NCBI GenBank assembly: GCA_947034895.1
Contig: OX344761.1
Span: 29,400,863 to 29,464,862, forward strand
DNA from: Rhytidiadelphus loreus
Taxonomy: Eukaryota > Streptophyta > Bryopsida > Hypnales > Hylocomiaceae
Reading direction: 5' to 3'
DNA: 64,000 bases
Part shown: one piece after another, positions 19,236 to 30,868 of the stretch
Position numbering within the stretch: the stretch's first letter is position 1
Layout of the letters: each line of letters opens with the position of its first letter
Made by a program: the position numbers and the translations under genes
Notes under the pieces: model-generated
What the model was told of the DNA's origin: nothing
Database searches by the model: none
The model's input: only the letters and a program-made list of their open reading frames with translations

Positions 19236-20880
19236 TTCTATAAAAATATAAAAACTATAATACATAAAATGAACAAAAATATACCCCCTGTAAGACAGTG
19301 TCAAGACTTGTCTTGTTCACTGTCTACTTCTTTCGTCTTGGGTTGTGGGGACTTAGTCCTCGCAAAATAGTCATTACCCTCGCATACGGACGGTTTAGAA
19401 CCAAGAGCGGTGTTGGTGCTGACCCACATGATGGTGCTCAACTAACTAAGCTCTTTATAGAGTTCCTGGTGAAATAATCCACATGATGGTAGAGCTACCC
19501 TACCAGACTTAGCACTAGCTGCTTAACCCTCAGGTCGCCATTAGAACATTTGACCGTGTGCCCAAGGATAGTAAAACATTCTAGGTTCTCATGATTTTTC
19601 AAATCGTACCGCAGATGGCCGCCATATGTGAGCCCCAAATTCGTCACTTGGGACTCATTGTTTGTTTGTTTTTTAGTTTATTACAAATTAAGGCATAAAG
19701 TACTACAAAAAGCCCAAAAAAGAGTGTAGAACCAAAATAGGTATGTCACGTACCAGTATAGCATTTGGTCATAAATAGCCTTTTATCCATAGATTACCCA
19801 TAAAACCCACTTGTATATAGGTTAGAACCCGTGATTAGTGGGAAACAATAGGGCTACTAGGAACTTACCCAAAATAGCCCAAACCTAGTGCATGTGACCA
19901 TGATAGGCTAAATTAAGTCTTAGGAGAGTGAAGGAGGTCCCCACGTAAATCTCCAAAGATAGGTTCTAGTTTCCCCATTCCACCGACGAAACATTAGGAA
20001 TCCAAATTGTTAGCTTGCAGGTGTTACTTGTCCCAGACAGGCCGCATGGAGGAATCCACAACCGCCGGATAGTGTTCTCGGGTCTGGAACATGTCGGGAT
20101 GTCCACGGCAAAACCCATTCACCAAGATTCCCTCACATGTGAAAGATTCCCTGACTGCCGGTGATTCAACCGAAGTCAGTTTTCACCTCGCCACCAACTA
20201 TGTGCCAGAATAGCCTAAGACTTGGCACGTGGCTTGGGGGACTCCATGAGAGGTTCCCAAAAAAGTCTCGGTTTTTTCTGATCTCCAAAGGATCTTTTTC
20301 TGAGCAGTCAACCGCCAAAGGCCACGTTGGGAAATTCATGGAAAATACCCCGGCCGCGGTAAAATCTCACTAAAAATTAGACTAGCATCTTTTATGTTAA
20401 TAACACGCCCCGACAAATTTCATGGTGTTCCAATAGCGGGAAGCAGCCGAAACTGACAACATCACCCCAATTAATAATTACGGCAGGATCTTTGCGGGGT
20501 TGACCGGCGTCCCAGGAGCGTACGAAGTCGGAACGAAGACATCAAGGAGCCTTTTCTTACTCCCTAGAGCCTCCCCAACAACCCTAGCTAGTTACCCAAG
20601 CCAAAAGAGGTAAACCCCAAAAGTTAGGTTTTTACCCTTTTAATTGGCTCCAGTTGGCACTAGTTTCCAATGGGTTTTTTGTGATAGAAATAGGGGGTAG
20701 GGGATCTCTTAGGCTAAAAATGGCATTCTAAAGCCATTGGCGCAATCCATTTGCAATTCCGAGCTAAACTCCAAAAGTTAGAGGTTAGGACCAGCGTAAA
20801 ACCCAAGATTAGGTGAAAATCTCAAATTTGGATGAAAATCCGGATGGATGAGGTTACTCGTCGAGGGGGGGAGTGGGCCC
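19236..20880. other. No gene seen; probable retroelement sequence
   Basis: Mixed-composition sequence without a convincing frame, RNA or inverted terminus. It leads to a TATA box at 20889 and probably is LTR or untranslated retroelement sequence. Confidence 0.35.
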
Positions 20881-20888
20881 TTGGAAAC

Positions 20889-20901
20889 CTATAAAAGGGG
20901 G
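20889..20901 (+). promoter_or_regulatory. TATA box, LTR-like promoter
   Basis: CTATAAAAGGGGG is a strong TATA box, followed by a C/T-rich presumptive start region near 20910-20930. Downstream to about 21650 no gene is seen. A GGCGGCGAAGCTTTGA-type word recurs near 21328, 21388 and 21564. The layout fits an R-U5 region of an LTR. Confidence 0.4.
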
Positions 20902-21639
20902 CCCTTCTCTCTCCCAAAACACCCCCAATACTTGTTTTGGGTCCGTAGGTCCAAGCTATCTTGGAATTTTTGGCGTTTCAAGCCAAAAAAACTCTACGGT
21001 GTTTTCGGAGCACTTTTGGCTCCCGTTGTCATTTTATTTCAAGCTCTTTAAAGGTCCTTGAGGTCCTTCCACCTTACCTTGTACTTGTGCGAGTCAAGCG
21101 GTTTTCATCTACTTGCGTGTGTCTTCCGTGTATGTTTTGTGTGTCTTGTACTAATCCTAAAGTCACCCCCCACCGTACCTTGGCGATGCCGCTTTGGGGG
21201 GCCTTTAGTATATGAGTATTGCCTTGTTTATGCTTACTTTGTGGATTCGATTGCCTCTTGTGTAAGTCCTAACCATAGTCACCCTTGCCGTGTTGTTTAC
21301 GAGTAGATCCCACCGCCCTTGAGGCAGCGAAGCTTTGAACCTGTAACTTACCCTAGTCTTAGAGTGTGTGTCAAAACCAATTCGACGGCGAAGCTTTGAA
21401 CCCCCTATACTTTTGGTTCCAAAGTTTAGTTCCCAAGATCTTCTTGGGAAAAACCAAAGTTTAGCCCCCAAGAGTGCCCTAGGTGGTAGACAAGTATAGG
21501 GAGAAACCCCGCCACTAGGCCGTTGTTTTGCAAGTTGTTACAACTTTTGTCTATTCCCCCTAGGCGGCGAAGCTTTGACCCTGACCTGTCCAATTTTAAG
21601 TTGTGTAGTGGGTTCCCATACGGGAAACCGGAGAGGAAG

Positions 21640-22110
21640 GATTGTAGTAAAAATACTTGGGACCAGCCCGTAAGGGGACAGCCCGTAAAGGGAGGAGCAA
21701 TCAGCCAGCCCCAAGGGGAGGCCCGTAAAGGGAGCAATCAGCCAGCCCAAGGGGAGGCCCGTAAGGGGAGGAGCAGTCAGCCCAAGGGGAGGCCCGTAAG
21801 GGTAGTAGTCAGGCAGCCGTCAGGACAGCCCGTCAGGGTCTGCCGTCGGGACAGCCCGCCGGGTATCGGGGGGGGAGGGGCTGGGGAAGGGGAAGCCCGT
21901 AAGGGAGCAGTCAGGCAGCCGTCAGAACAGCGTTAGGGTCTGTCGTCGGGACAGCCCGCACGGGTATCGGAGGGCCGGGTATCGGGGAGCCAGGGGGTCG
22001 GGGAGCCAGGGGGTCGGGGAGCCAGGGGGTCGGGGAGCCAGCTCGGGGAGGGCCAGGGAGTTGGGAGTTCAAGGGGGGGCCAGGGAGTTGGGAAGTCCGG
22101 GGGGGGGAAA
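21640..22110 (+). repeat. GC-rich minisatellite block
   Basis: Units built on GGCCCGTAAGGGGAG, GCAGTCAG and GACAGCCCGTC recur from 21660 to 21960. They are followed by four copies of a 15-base unit around GGGGAGCCAGGGGGTC (about 21986-22040) and G-rich runs. Frames through the block are repeat translations. From 22111 to 22860 no feature is seen. Confidence 0.75.
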
Positions 22111-22864
22111 GGAGAAATCCTTACCTCAACTAAATTCAGCACTACGGGACGATGCCCTGCGGGGCCCCACCACAGTTTTTTGGGGGGTTTTCATCACACT
22201 AAGGCTGAAAACCGGGAGTCTAGTTAAGGACTAACGAAAGACCAACTCAAAGCTAAAGGAGGAAGGGGGGAAGAGAAGTCGCCATCCTACGCGTCCAAAA
22301 CTTGCACAACCTCTCAAGGTCCCTCACCAACAAGCCACCTCACACAATGATGACAAGATTAGGAAGGGGGGAGTTATAGGAGAGGAAGAAGGGAGAGACG
22401 ATAAATAGTGTTGCGTCATAGGATTAGGTAGGAAATCTCAAAAGCTTCTTACAACCATTAGGAAAGAGATTAGGATGACACCAAAATGACGACGTAAGAG
22501 AATAGGTGACTCTTCCATTAGATTAGCGTCATATGGTGTAAGGTCTCATTTAAAGGGTTGGTAGGAATAGTGTTGAAGTAAAAGAAAAAGAGACAAGGAG
22601 AAAGGAAGGGACCATTAAGGGTCTTTAGAGTGTACTACTTCGCCGAGGACTAAGCCGTAGGCATTTTACTACTTCAAAATACGTGTCGACTATGGAATAC
22701 AAGCACGCGGCCGGAGGTATGGAGGAAAATGCCGCGCATGCCAACGACGATCAGGTGAGTCAGTAAACCAATCCCCGGGGCTTTCTTTCTTTTAATTTAT
22801 GCTAAACCCTGTTAGGTAGTGATTAATTTCGATTAGCAAATAGGAATTAGGGGGGGAACCTTGA

Positions 22865-23295
22865 GTTTAGATATAGAAGATTAAATTAGATAAAAGATAA
22901 ATTAAATTAGAAGATTAAATTAGGAAAAAAGATAAATTAAATTAGAAGATTAAATTAGGAAAAAGATAAATTAAATTAGAAGATTAAATTAGGAAAAAAA
23001 AAGATAAATTAAATTAGAAGATTAAATTAGATAAAAGATAAATTAAATTAGAAGATTAAATTAGGAAAAAAGATAAATTAAATTAGGAGATAAATTAGAT
23101 AAAAGATAAATTAAATTAGAAGATTAAATTAGGAAAAAAGATAAATTAAATTAGGAAAAAAGGATAAATTAAATTAAGGGATAAATTAGATCAAAGATAA
23201 ATTAAATTAGGAAAAAGATAAGTTAGATTAGAGAATTAAATTAAGAAAGAGGATAAATTAAATTAGGGAAAAAGATAACTTAGATTAGGAAAAAA
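22865..23295 (+). repeat. AT-rich minisatellite (AGATAAATTAAATTAG units)
   Basis: About a dozen copies of AGATAAATTAAATTAG joined by AAGATTAAATTAGGAAAAA or shorter spacers, with unit length near 35-45 bases. It is strongly asymmetric (purine-rich plus strand). It lies between the GC-rich block and the SWIM pseudogene. Confidence 0.85.
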
Positions 23296-23718
23296 CCCAA
23301 TCAACTTAGGAAACCATGGAAGGGACTTAGGTAATCCCTCCTCAGCCTTAGGAAAGGTCAATCAGCCTCAGATTCCCATAGATTAGGATAGATTCGGTGG
23401 TAGTTCGCATAGGTTGCCGTTAGGGGACGATTAGCCCGAACTATTCCCTCGCCAATTAGGGGCAACTCCATTGTCACCTGCGAAAACTAGGAACTTAGTA
23501 AAGAAGATCCATTGCTTGGAAGGCACAATGGACCTACGCTTAGTCACCCGTTAGGTTAGAATTTAGTTAACCCCTAGAACCTGGTTGTATCCGATTAATT
23601 ACCAAAGGTGGGTAATTAAGCGCCCACACCGGGCAAGGAAGAACTCCAACTGCGTATTGCACATTGCACCGCTCAACGCTTTGGAAATGCTAAGGTCCTT
23701 CACGCTGCCCTCGCCGAC

Positions 23719-24885
23719 ATGCCAAGTACTGACGACTTTTGCATACGCCAACCTCACCTCGAGGATGAAGAAGTATTTGTTTCCACCAAACGAAAAGCAA
23801 ATCTTCCACCAGGTTCAGAATTTGATTCGCACCGTCCAGACAAGATAAGCATATCTTGTCTACGTGTCAGGGCTCGTCAAATTGATCCAAAGATAGTTGA
23901 CCTCACTACAGAAGATTCGCCGTCCGAACCCGATCATGTGCCAGAAGAATCGGAAGATCTTCCTCCCAAGACACCTACAACTTCCGCTAGGGTGCACCAC
24001 GTCAAATTTGTTCAGGAAACTATCTACGATGAACACTAGTGGCATATTGCAAGGCTGCCAATGACATCTGCTAAAGCTTGTCTTGCGCTGCAAGTCAAGA
24101 CGAAGAAGAAGTGCGTGGCCAAGATTGTGCAAGACAATCGCAGTACAGCTGCCCCTACTTATACTGGTCTCATGAACAATTATAAGAAGACTAGATTGGA
24201 GAGAATGCAATTTTTCTTCTGCAATGATGACATCCATCGCTGTGTGGAGGACACTAGTCAAAAATGGGTGGTTTCCAAACCACCTTTCTCGGATGTTTGG
24301 CCTGTTATTATAGGCACAAACTTAAGCACGAAAGAGATTCTCTCTCTAGAAAATGTCGGGTTCTCTCTTGCCGAGCGCGTCCAATTGTCTCCACGACAAC
24401 TCTTCAATGACGGAATATCTGTGAATCTAGACAATTATCCTCCACCCCCTAACCCTACGGATCACCCCACAAAGAGGTATGGTAAGAATATTAGAAGAAA
24501 TCCTTCTGCTCCGACTACCAAACATCATAATAGCTGCGCTTCTGCTCTATCAGTTGTTGGAAAGATCTGCTCAATTCCAATGGTACCTCCTCTTGCTTTG
24601 GGTTGCATTGTGACTTTTGAGTCTAGAAGCATATCTAAGCTTTCTAAGTACTTGTTGACGATTGGCCAGTTCCCGAACTATGACTGCCAATCTTTCAAGG
24701 ATATGTCTGACAAGTCTCTCGGCAAGTGCGGTGCATGGACGTATTGTAAGCACATCTACTTCATCTTCAACATAATTTGTAGCCTAGATCCGGAGGTTGA
24801 TATCTTCATTCACGCTTCTAGTTTCAGTTGGAATGAGATTAAAAGAGTTCTTCAGATTCTACTCCTAAAGTATTATGGAGCATAA
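23719..24885 (+). pseudogene. SWIM zinc-finger protein with one in-frame TAG
   Basis: Two open stretches, 23719-24036 and 24061-24885, lie in the same frame and are separated by one TAG (24037-24039), followed by W-H-I-A-R-L-P. Read together they give about 388 codons. The N-terminal part is acidic with Ser/Pro runs. Near the C-terminus the block D-C-Q-S-F, then C-G-A-W-T-Y-C-K-H-I-Y-F-I-F resembles a SWIM finger (C-x-C...C-x-H) as found in MULE-derived and other plant proteins. The first Cys of the pair is Tyr here. SWIM fingers bind nucleic acid or proteins. The locus is more likely a transposase relic or a domesticated derivative than a normal host gene. No promoter was identified. Confidence 0.55.
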
Positions 24886-25980
24886 TTATTGTTCGTACTA
24901 TTAAGACATTATTTTTCACTAATAGGAAAACGATGGTGAGACTAAAAGGGCCACCATCAAAGCTTGTACATGGTCATGTTGGTGCCTAAATCATTTGTCC
25001 AATTTTTGTTTGCATAGCTCAATTTTTGTTCAACTGCCACTAACTCACCCCAATCCTTAGTCCCCGCCTCCTTCCTATTCTCTACCTTAAACCTAAACCC
25101 AAGTACGTCTCCCTCCAACAAATCTGAAAACCTCATACCAACCCTCCTTATCGTTTACAGAATTTTTCCTAAACTAAACAATATCCTTTTCCTGGTTTCA
25201 ATATCCGTCTCTTTCTCCCACCTTAAACCCACTCCTTAATTGTTCCTCCAATTAACCCTTAACTTCTCCACTTCCAATCTCTGTCTCCAAAGAAAATGTC
25301 TACATAACCCTCGCTTATTTCCTTTGCTTTCCCTATCTAATGCCTTGATCCTCTTTAATCTAACCTTAGGCCCCCATCTCTCAAATTATGTAAATCCTCC
25401 ATACCAATTGTCCCTCGAGATCTTGAACTCTCTTACTCCCTCTTTCCCTCTCTCGAACTCTCTCGAACACCTCTCTTGCAAAGAAATCTCTTTCGTCCCT
25501 CACAATATCCACCATTTCTTGTTTCCATGGCGCTTACATTCACGACCACAAAAATTATATATTTTAATCATTCGTATCCCTAGACTCCACGGTTATAGAC
25601 CCTTCATCTTGAAACTTGCATCTTTCCTCGACCTTAAAATACATATTTGGCCACCTTACACTTTTTATGTAGAAAAATTCTGCAAAATATTCTACGGTCA
25701 TAGGTCCATCATTAATACTAATTTAAGAATTCCTCCTTCTAAAAAAACCCTAAACTGTCACTTTATTGCCCATTTCAAGAAATTATCAAACTTTTTGCGT
25801 TCTATGCTCGCAACCGTATGCTCACCGCTCACCGCTCACTGCTCTACGCACGCAAAATAGCATCGTCCGACATGAGTCTTCATGGAACCAATGCTCTCAT
25901 CCACAAAAATGTATGCCAAAAGTACATCCTAGAGAGCCCCGTTTGGCTATTCAACGTTGTGGCGACACGCACAGGTGGCG
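24886..25980. other. No gene seen; pyrimidine-rich stretch
   Basis: From about 25040 to 25760 the plus strand is strongly C/T-rich. This produces a long Leu/Ser/Pro/His frame (25240-25860) that I regard as spurious. No terminus or RNA is seen. Confidence 0.5.
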
Positions 25981-25984
25981 ATGC

Positions 25985-26495
25985 CGCAGCTACGACAATT
26001 GTGGTTATGCACAACCTCAGCGTAGTACTTGCGGGTGCGCGAGAGCAGGAGCGCGCACAACGCGCACCCTAGAACATAGAGCCGCCATAATGCAAAACGT
26101 GAGGCAAAAGCACAGAGCGCCGATGCATGACAAGGATCCAGCTCGATTCTCATTAGAGAACAACTGAAATTCACCAGGGACATAGCCACTAAGCAACCCC
26201 AAGTGCCCAAACAGCCGCAATAGATGTTGCTTGGGCACTTGAATCTCACCACGTGCACGGATACCGTGTAGCTCCCCAAAAAGCATGCCATGGTGACGGC
26301 GTTCAAGAGTGTGCCAAAATTCTTAAGCCCGAAGAGCTTCGACGTTGTAGTTGGATTTAGCGACTAGTGTGCGCCATAGCTAACCCCGATGAGCACGCTC
26401 CCCACGTACACCAACCCTAGGAGAGCCAGCGCCATGATGGTGTGCCCGAGTGCCAATGCCGTGAATAGTGATCCTCCGTACCTCTTCCTAGGTTG
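25985..26495 (-). pseudogene. NFD4-like MFS transporter pseudogene fragment
   Basis: Minus-strand translation gives G-H-T-I-M-A-L-A-L-L-G-L-V-Y-V-G-S-V-L-I-G, then V-S-Y-G-A-H, a TAG (26364-26366), S-L-N-P-T-T-T-S-K-L-F-G-L-K-N-F-G-T-L-L-N. This is the signature region of plant nodulin-like/NUCLEAR FUSION DEFECTIVE 4 MFS proteins. Further on, C-F-C-L-T-F-C-I-M-A in one frame and R-T-R-K-Y-Y-A-E-V-V-H in another show at least one frameshift. The stop most likely replaces Trp. Only the C-terminal transmembrane portion remains; the flanks are AT-rich without coding sequence. Confidence 0.7.
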
Positions 26496-26499
26496 AGTC

Positions 26500-27826
26500 T
26501 TTAAATCCCTAAGCTAGCCTCCAATTTAAATCTTGTAATTTATATCTCCTCTTCCCTAAACTATTTCCTAATTGAAAGTTCCTACTCCCTAACTAATTCC
26601 TAATTTAAGCCTCCTACCTCTTAGTTCTAATTTAAACCCCCAAAATTTCCTAAATCCTTGCTTCCGTAGCCTTCTAAGCCTAATTCCATGCCTACCTTCC
26701 CCCCATTTTCCTATCATTGGTAATAAGGAGGAACCTTGACCACCATCCCCAAAGAAGAAAAAATCAAAAAAAAAAAAAAAACTTGGCCGCCCCGAGGTGG
26801 TTGTGAGTATTTCCAACTCCATCCTTATATCAAAAAGTTGCACACGGGCTCTAGCGGCATAAGTTAGTAATTCGTGTGGATGAATTGTAAACTTAGTGTC
26901 CTTTGGCCTTCCAAGCAATGGACACTTTGTTTGTAATGATTATAATCTAATTCTAATTGCTTCAAAACACACTAAACGTTAAAAGTTCAAGACCTTAATG
27001 AGGAAGTAAAACCTAATCTAATGTTAAAATCTGTCTAAGCTAATTTGTAGAATGCACTTTAAATTTTCCAAAATGGTATAGCAAGCTAAATTCCAATATT
27101 TCTACTAAAAGATATCTAAGGATGAAATTTGTCCCTAATTCTATCCTAAAAACTTCATCCGTTGACTAAAAATAGCAAATAAATTCAAAACAAATCTAAA
27201 TTTCAGGGTTAGGTGTTAATTAATTTAACTAATGAATTTTTGAAAGAAAACCTAGTTTTGATCTATTTTAAAAGATTTCATCCAAAATTAAGCCAAACTT
27301 CATCCACACTTTTTTTCTTTAAAATTAAAGTAATTTTTAAAGTAAAAGGTGGTTTGGAATCTTCAAAATATTTTCTATGAGATTACGGTTCCAAAAGATT
27401 CTTTAATTATTCTTTAAAAATATTCCTAATTGTTCTTTTATTAATCCTAATTCTTCTTTATTATTCTATATTTAGTAGTTTTTTGGGATTTTATGTTTTT
27501 TATAAAAAAAAGTAATAAATTACCTTTGTACCAAGGTAAAAAGCAAGAATTTTTTACTTCTAGGTAAAAACTTATGGATGGATGCAAATTTCCCTTAGTT
27601 GGATGGAACTCATTCCTTCAATAAATTTTATATAGAATAAAGTGATAAATTAGGTTTTAACTTTCTCTAAATATTATAATATTCCTTAAATTCCTAAATC
27701 AAATTAGATTCCTTTTGAGATTCTTTTGGATGAAATTAATATTCCTTTTCCAAATTAATTCAAAGTACATTCGTTTATTACTTCCACAATTTAATTAAGT
27801 TTTATAAAGGATTTTAGTGATTTCTA
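26500..27826. other. No gene seen; AT-rich sequence
   Basis: AT-rich, with one run of A near 26770. The minus-strand frame across that run (26589-26918) is an artefact of the homopolymer. Nothing else is recognised. Confidence 0.5.
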
Positions 27827-27834
27827 AATTTTAA

Positions 27835-28417
27835 CTAGGGGAGGACACTCTCACTACATTTGGGGTACCTACGTGCGGCGGTGGAAAAAGTAATTCATGT
27901 AATTCACCTTGAATAAACTATAATTTCATTCTAAAATTTTGAGCTTTGTTTAACAATGACTAAAGGTTTCTATTGACAAAAATTTCAATTCCAAATAACA
28001 TAAGATATATTGTCTAGAAAGGGTTGAAAAATGAACTAAAATGGCATGTTCTCCAACTAAAATATTTATAGAGCTCACATGAAGATGACTATTGCATCAA
28101 TATTCAACCAAAATAAACTTTCAATAGAAAGCTATTCTATATAATTTTTTTTTCATTTTTCAAATTTTTTTTCTTATATAATATAGAGGTGTGAAAGTTA
28201 TTTTCAGCTTTACAGTGTATCTTTTTTCTTCAAAAATTTATAACTAATTACTATTAGCACAAAAAAATACCAATAATTCAAAACATAAACTTCTAAAGTA
28301 GTAAAATCTATCCATAATTTTTTTTTTGAAAAAGAAATTAAATTTTAAGGTGTATTACTTGTTTTACTTTTTCCGCCGCACGTAGGTTGCTAAAACATAG
28401 GGAGTGTCCTCCCCGGG
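27835..28417 (+). mobile_element. 583-bp MITE, copy 1
   Basis: Begins CTAGGGGAGGACACTC and ends GAGTGTCCTCCCCGGG. The ends are imperfect inverted repeats of roughly 85 bases sharing ACCTACGTGCGGCGG. It is flanked by AATTTTAA on both sides (27827-27834 and 28418-28425), an 8-bp duplication. Eight-base duplications fit the hAT (or P) superfamily. It is non-coding. Three more copies of the same length lie in this window. Confidence 0.9.
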
Positions 28418-28425
28418 AATTTTAA

Positions 28426-28903
28426 CTAGCAAGTGGGATTCTAATTGTTAATTGTGATTTTTAATGAAAAGACAATTCAAAAGACAAAGTGAAAAATCAT
28501 ACCTTCGTATCGAAAACGTCAATGGATCCAACATGATAGTCTCCTCGTGGTCCTCCATCGCCTTTCAAGAATCACCAAATTTTGGTAAATTTCAATGATC
28601 TTTTGTTCAATTTTTTGTTCTAAAACCTATCTAAATATTCAAACTAAGTTAGTTTTGGCAATAGAAAATAATAATTTTGTTTTAGGGATTTAACCTAAAT
28701 TTTTTAATTCATTTAAATCTCCTAATTTCCAATGAATAGTTAGATTATTCTTTCGCCAATTCTTTATTAGTTTTTTTCCAAGATATTTGATTGTTTTTTG
28801 TTTTTATCTATTTGGCTTATTATTCCTAATAAAACAAAATACTAAACAACAATTTTGCCAACTAGTGGAATCCTAATTAATAACTACCAAACAACTAAGT
28901 GAA
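28426..28903. other. No gene seen between two inverted MITE copies
   Basis: AT-rich spacer with no recognised feature. It is bounded by two copies of the 583-bp MITE in opposite orientation, so the interval could in principle be inverted by recombination. Confidence 0.4.
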
Positions 28904-29486
28904 CCCGGGGAGGACACTCCCTATGTTTTAGCAACCTACGTGCGGCGGAAAAAGTAAAACAAGTAATACACCTTAAAATTTAATTTATTTTTCAAAAAAA
29001 AAATTATGGATAGATTTTACTACTTTAGAAGTTTATGTTTTGAATTATTGGTATTTTTTTGTGCTAATAGTAATTAGTTATAAATTTTTGAAGAAAAAAG
29101 ATACACTGTAAAGCTGAAAATAACTTTCACACCTCTATATTATATAAGAAAAAAAATTTGAAAAATGAAAAAAAAATTATATAGAATAGCTTTCTATTGA
29201 AAGTTTATTTTGGTTGAATATTGATGCAATAGTCATCTTCATGTGAGCTCTATAAATATTTTAGTTGGAGAACATGCCATTTTAGTTCATTTTTCAACCC
29301 TTTCTAGACAATATATCTTATGTTATTTGGAATTGAAATTTTTGTCAATAGAAACCTTTAGTCATTGTTAAACAAAGCTCAAAATTTTAGAATGAAATTA
29401 TAGTTTATTCAAGGTGAATTACATGAATTACTTTTTCCACCGCCGCACGTAGGTACCCCAAATGTAGTGAGAGTGTCCTCCCCTAG
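28904..29486 (-). mobile_element. 583-bp MITE, copy 2 (inverted, no matching duplication)
   Basis: Same 583-base unit as copy 1 in opposite orientation, from CCCGGGGAGG to CCTCCCCTAG. The flanking octamers TAAGTGAA (left) and TCTTGGAT (right) do not match. The right flank is copia sequence and the left flank is not, which suggests a deletion or rearrangement after insertion. Confidence 0.9.
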
Positions 29487-30770
29487 TCTTGGATAGTGTA
29501 TTGTATTTTCTAAGCTCATTTTCTAAGTTGTTGCAATTGTTGTAAGCCAATACGTCCAAAATGGCCATACCAAAGTGTGCCATCTAAACTTGTCATGGAT
29601 GGATTTGCTACTATTGGAGGATGGAGTGAGGTGATTCCTCAAGTTTATAGACTTCATGTTGCCAAGTGACATATAGCTATGAGTAGGCTTGATGAGTCCT
29701 TGAAAGTGCATATTCCTTTTGGGATGTGAACTTCTCCATTATTGTCATCAATATGTTTGATTGAAGATAGATTTTTCCTCAAGTTTGGAACGAGTAGTAC
29801 TTTATATGTGTTGATTAGTTCACCTTGAGGTAATGTAACATAAGCATTACCTTCTCATAAAATGTCTTGAGTAGTATCGTCACCAAGGTATACTAGTTCA
29901 AGAGGATCAAAATAATTGTTTATACTTTAAAAATAGATTTTTATTGTGAGTCATGTAATGTGTTGCACCTATATCTATATATCAATTATTATCACAATGA
30001 GCTTGGTTGAAGTAGGCACTCATTATTAGAAATCTCCTAACCGATTTGATATTAGATAATTTAGCTCTTTTTTGGTAGTTATAGGCTTTAACAATCTTGA
30101 ATATGGTGACCCATTAGTATTCAATAAAATCATTTAACTTTTAATGTATTTGAATTATTTTGTGAATTATATTGATGATATTGACTATTGGTCATTGGAA
30201 TACCTCAGTTGGGATAATTTGTTGTACTTGCATTAGAAAAGTTTGATGAATTATCACGAGCATGATATCGATATTTATTGTTATTCTTTTCTTAAATTGT
30301 ACATTTAGAAGGGTGGTGGACTCGTGGTGGATTCTTATTTGTCTATGAGTTTCATCATTGTCTCCTCCTCAATAAGATGTGTTATGAGCTATTGCAAAGT
30401 AAATGTATGGTCACCTCTTAAGGTTGTAAGAAATGTCCTACAGCTTGAAAGTATACTTTGCATAAGAGCTAGTTTTGCATCCAAGTCACTTGTAACTATC
30501 CCAAATGAGGTGAATTGAGCTATATAATAGATGTACAAAATGTCTGTATACATTGAGTGAGGCTTTCTCCTTCTTTAAGTTTAGTAGTGACTAATATTGT
30601 ATGTCTTTTAAAAACATTTGTGTGATGTGGTCATCTGATTCATATAATCTTGACAATGTGCTCTAAGCTTCAGAGGATAAACTAGAGCTTGAAATGTGTA
30701 ATTGCTATGATTATGGATATTAAAGCGTTAGTGATGAATATGTCCCATTTTTATTTGCTCCCAACACTAG
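29487..30770 (-). mobile_element. Ty1/copia fragment (gag to pre-integrase)
   Basis: Minus-strand translation shows a gag-like block with L-Y-E-S-D-D-H-I-T-Q-M-F-L-K-D near 30630. A protease-like block follows with I-G-A-T-H-Y-M-T-H-N-K-N-L-F near 29930-29980, where the usual D-S/T-G-A Asp-Thr pair is altered. Next come L-V-P-N-L-R-K-N-L-S-S and the start of the integrase zinc region (R-W-H-T near 29570). Several stops and frameshifts are present. The element is cut off at its 3' side by MITE copy 2, and RT and RNase H are absent. It is a different lineage from the copia element at 36-42 kb. Confidence 0.65.
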
Positions 30771-30868
30771 TAGAGGGAGTATGAATTGGTTTTTGACTAC
30801 ATGTAGGTGTAGGTGTAGGTGTTGATTGTTGAAGGTCTTATTTTTGTGCCTTTAATAACTTCTTTTAA

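Noticed and set aside
25240..25860. 206-codon frame
   Set aside because: Product of a pyrimidine-rich strand; Leu/Ser/Pro/His bias with no domain.
26589..26918. 109-codon minus-strand frame
   Set aside because: Its Phe run comes from a poly(A) tract and the rest shows no similarity.
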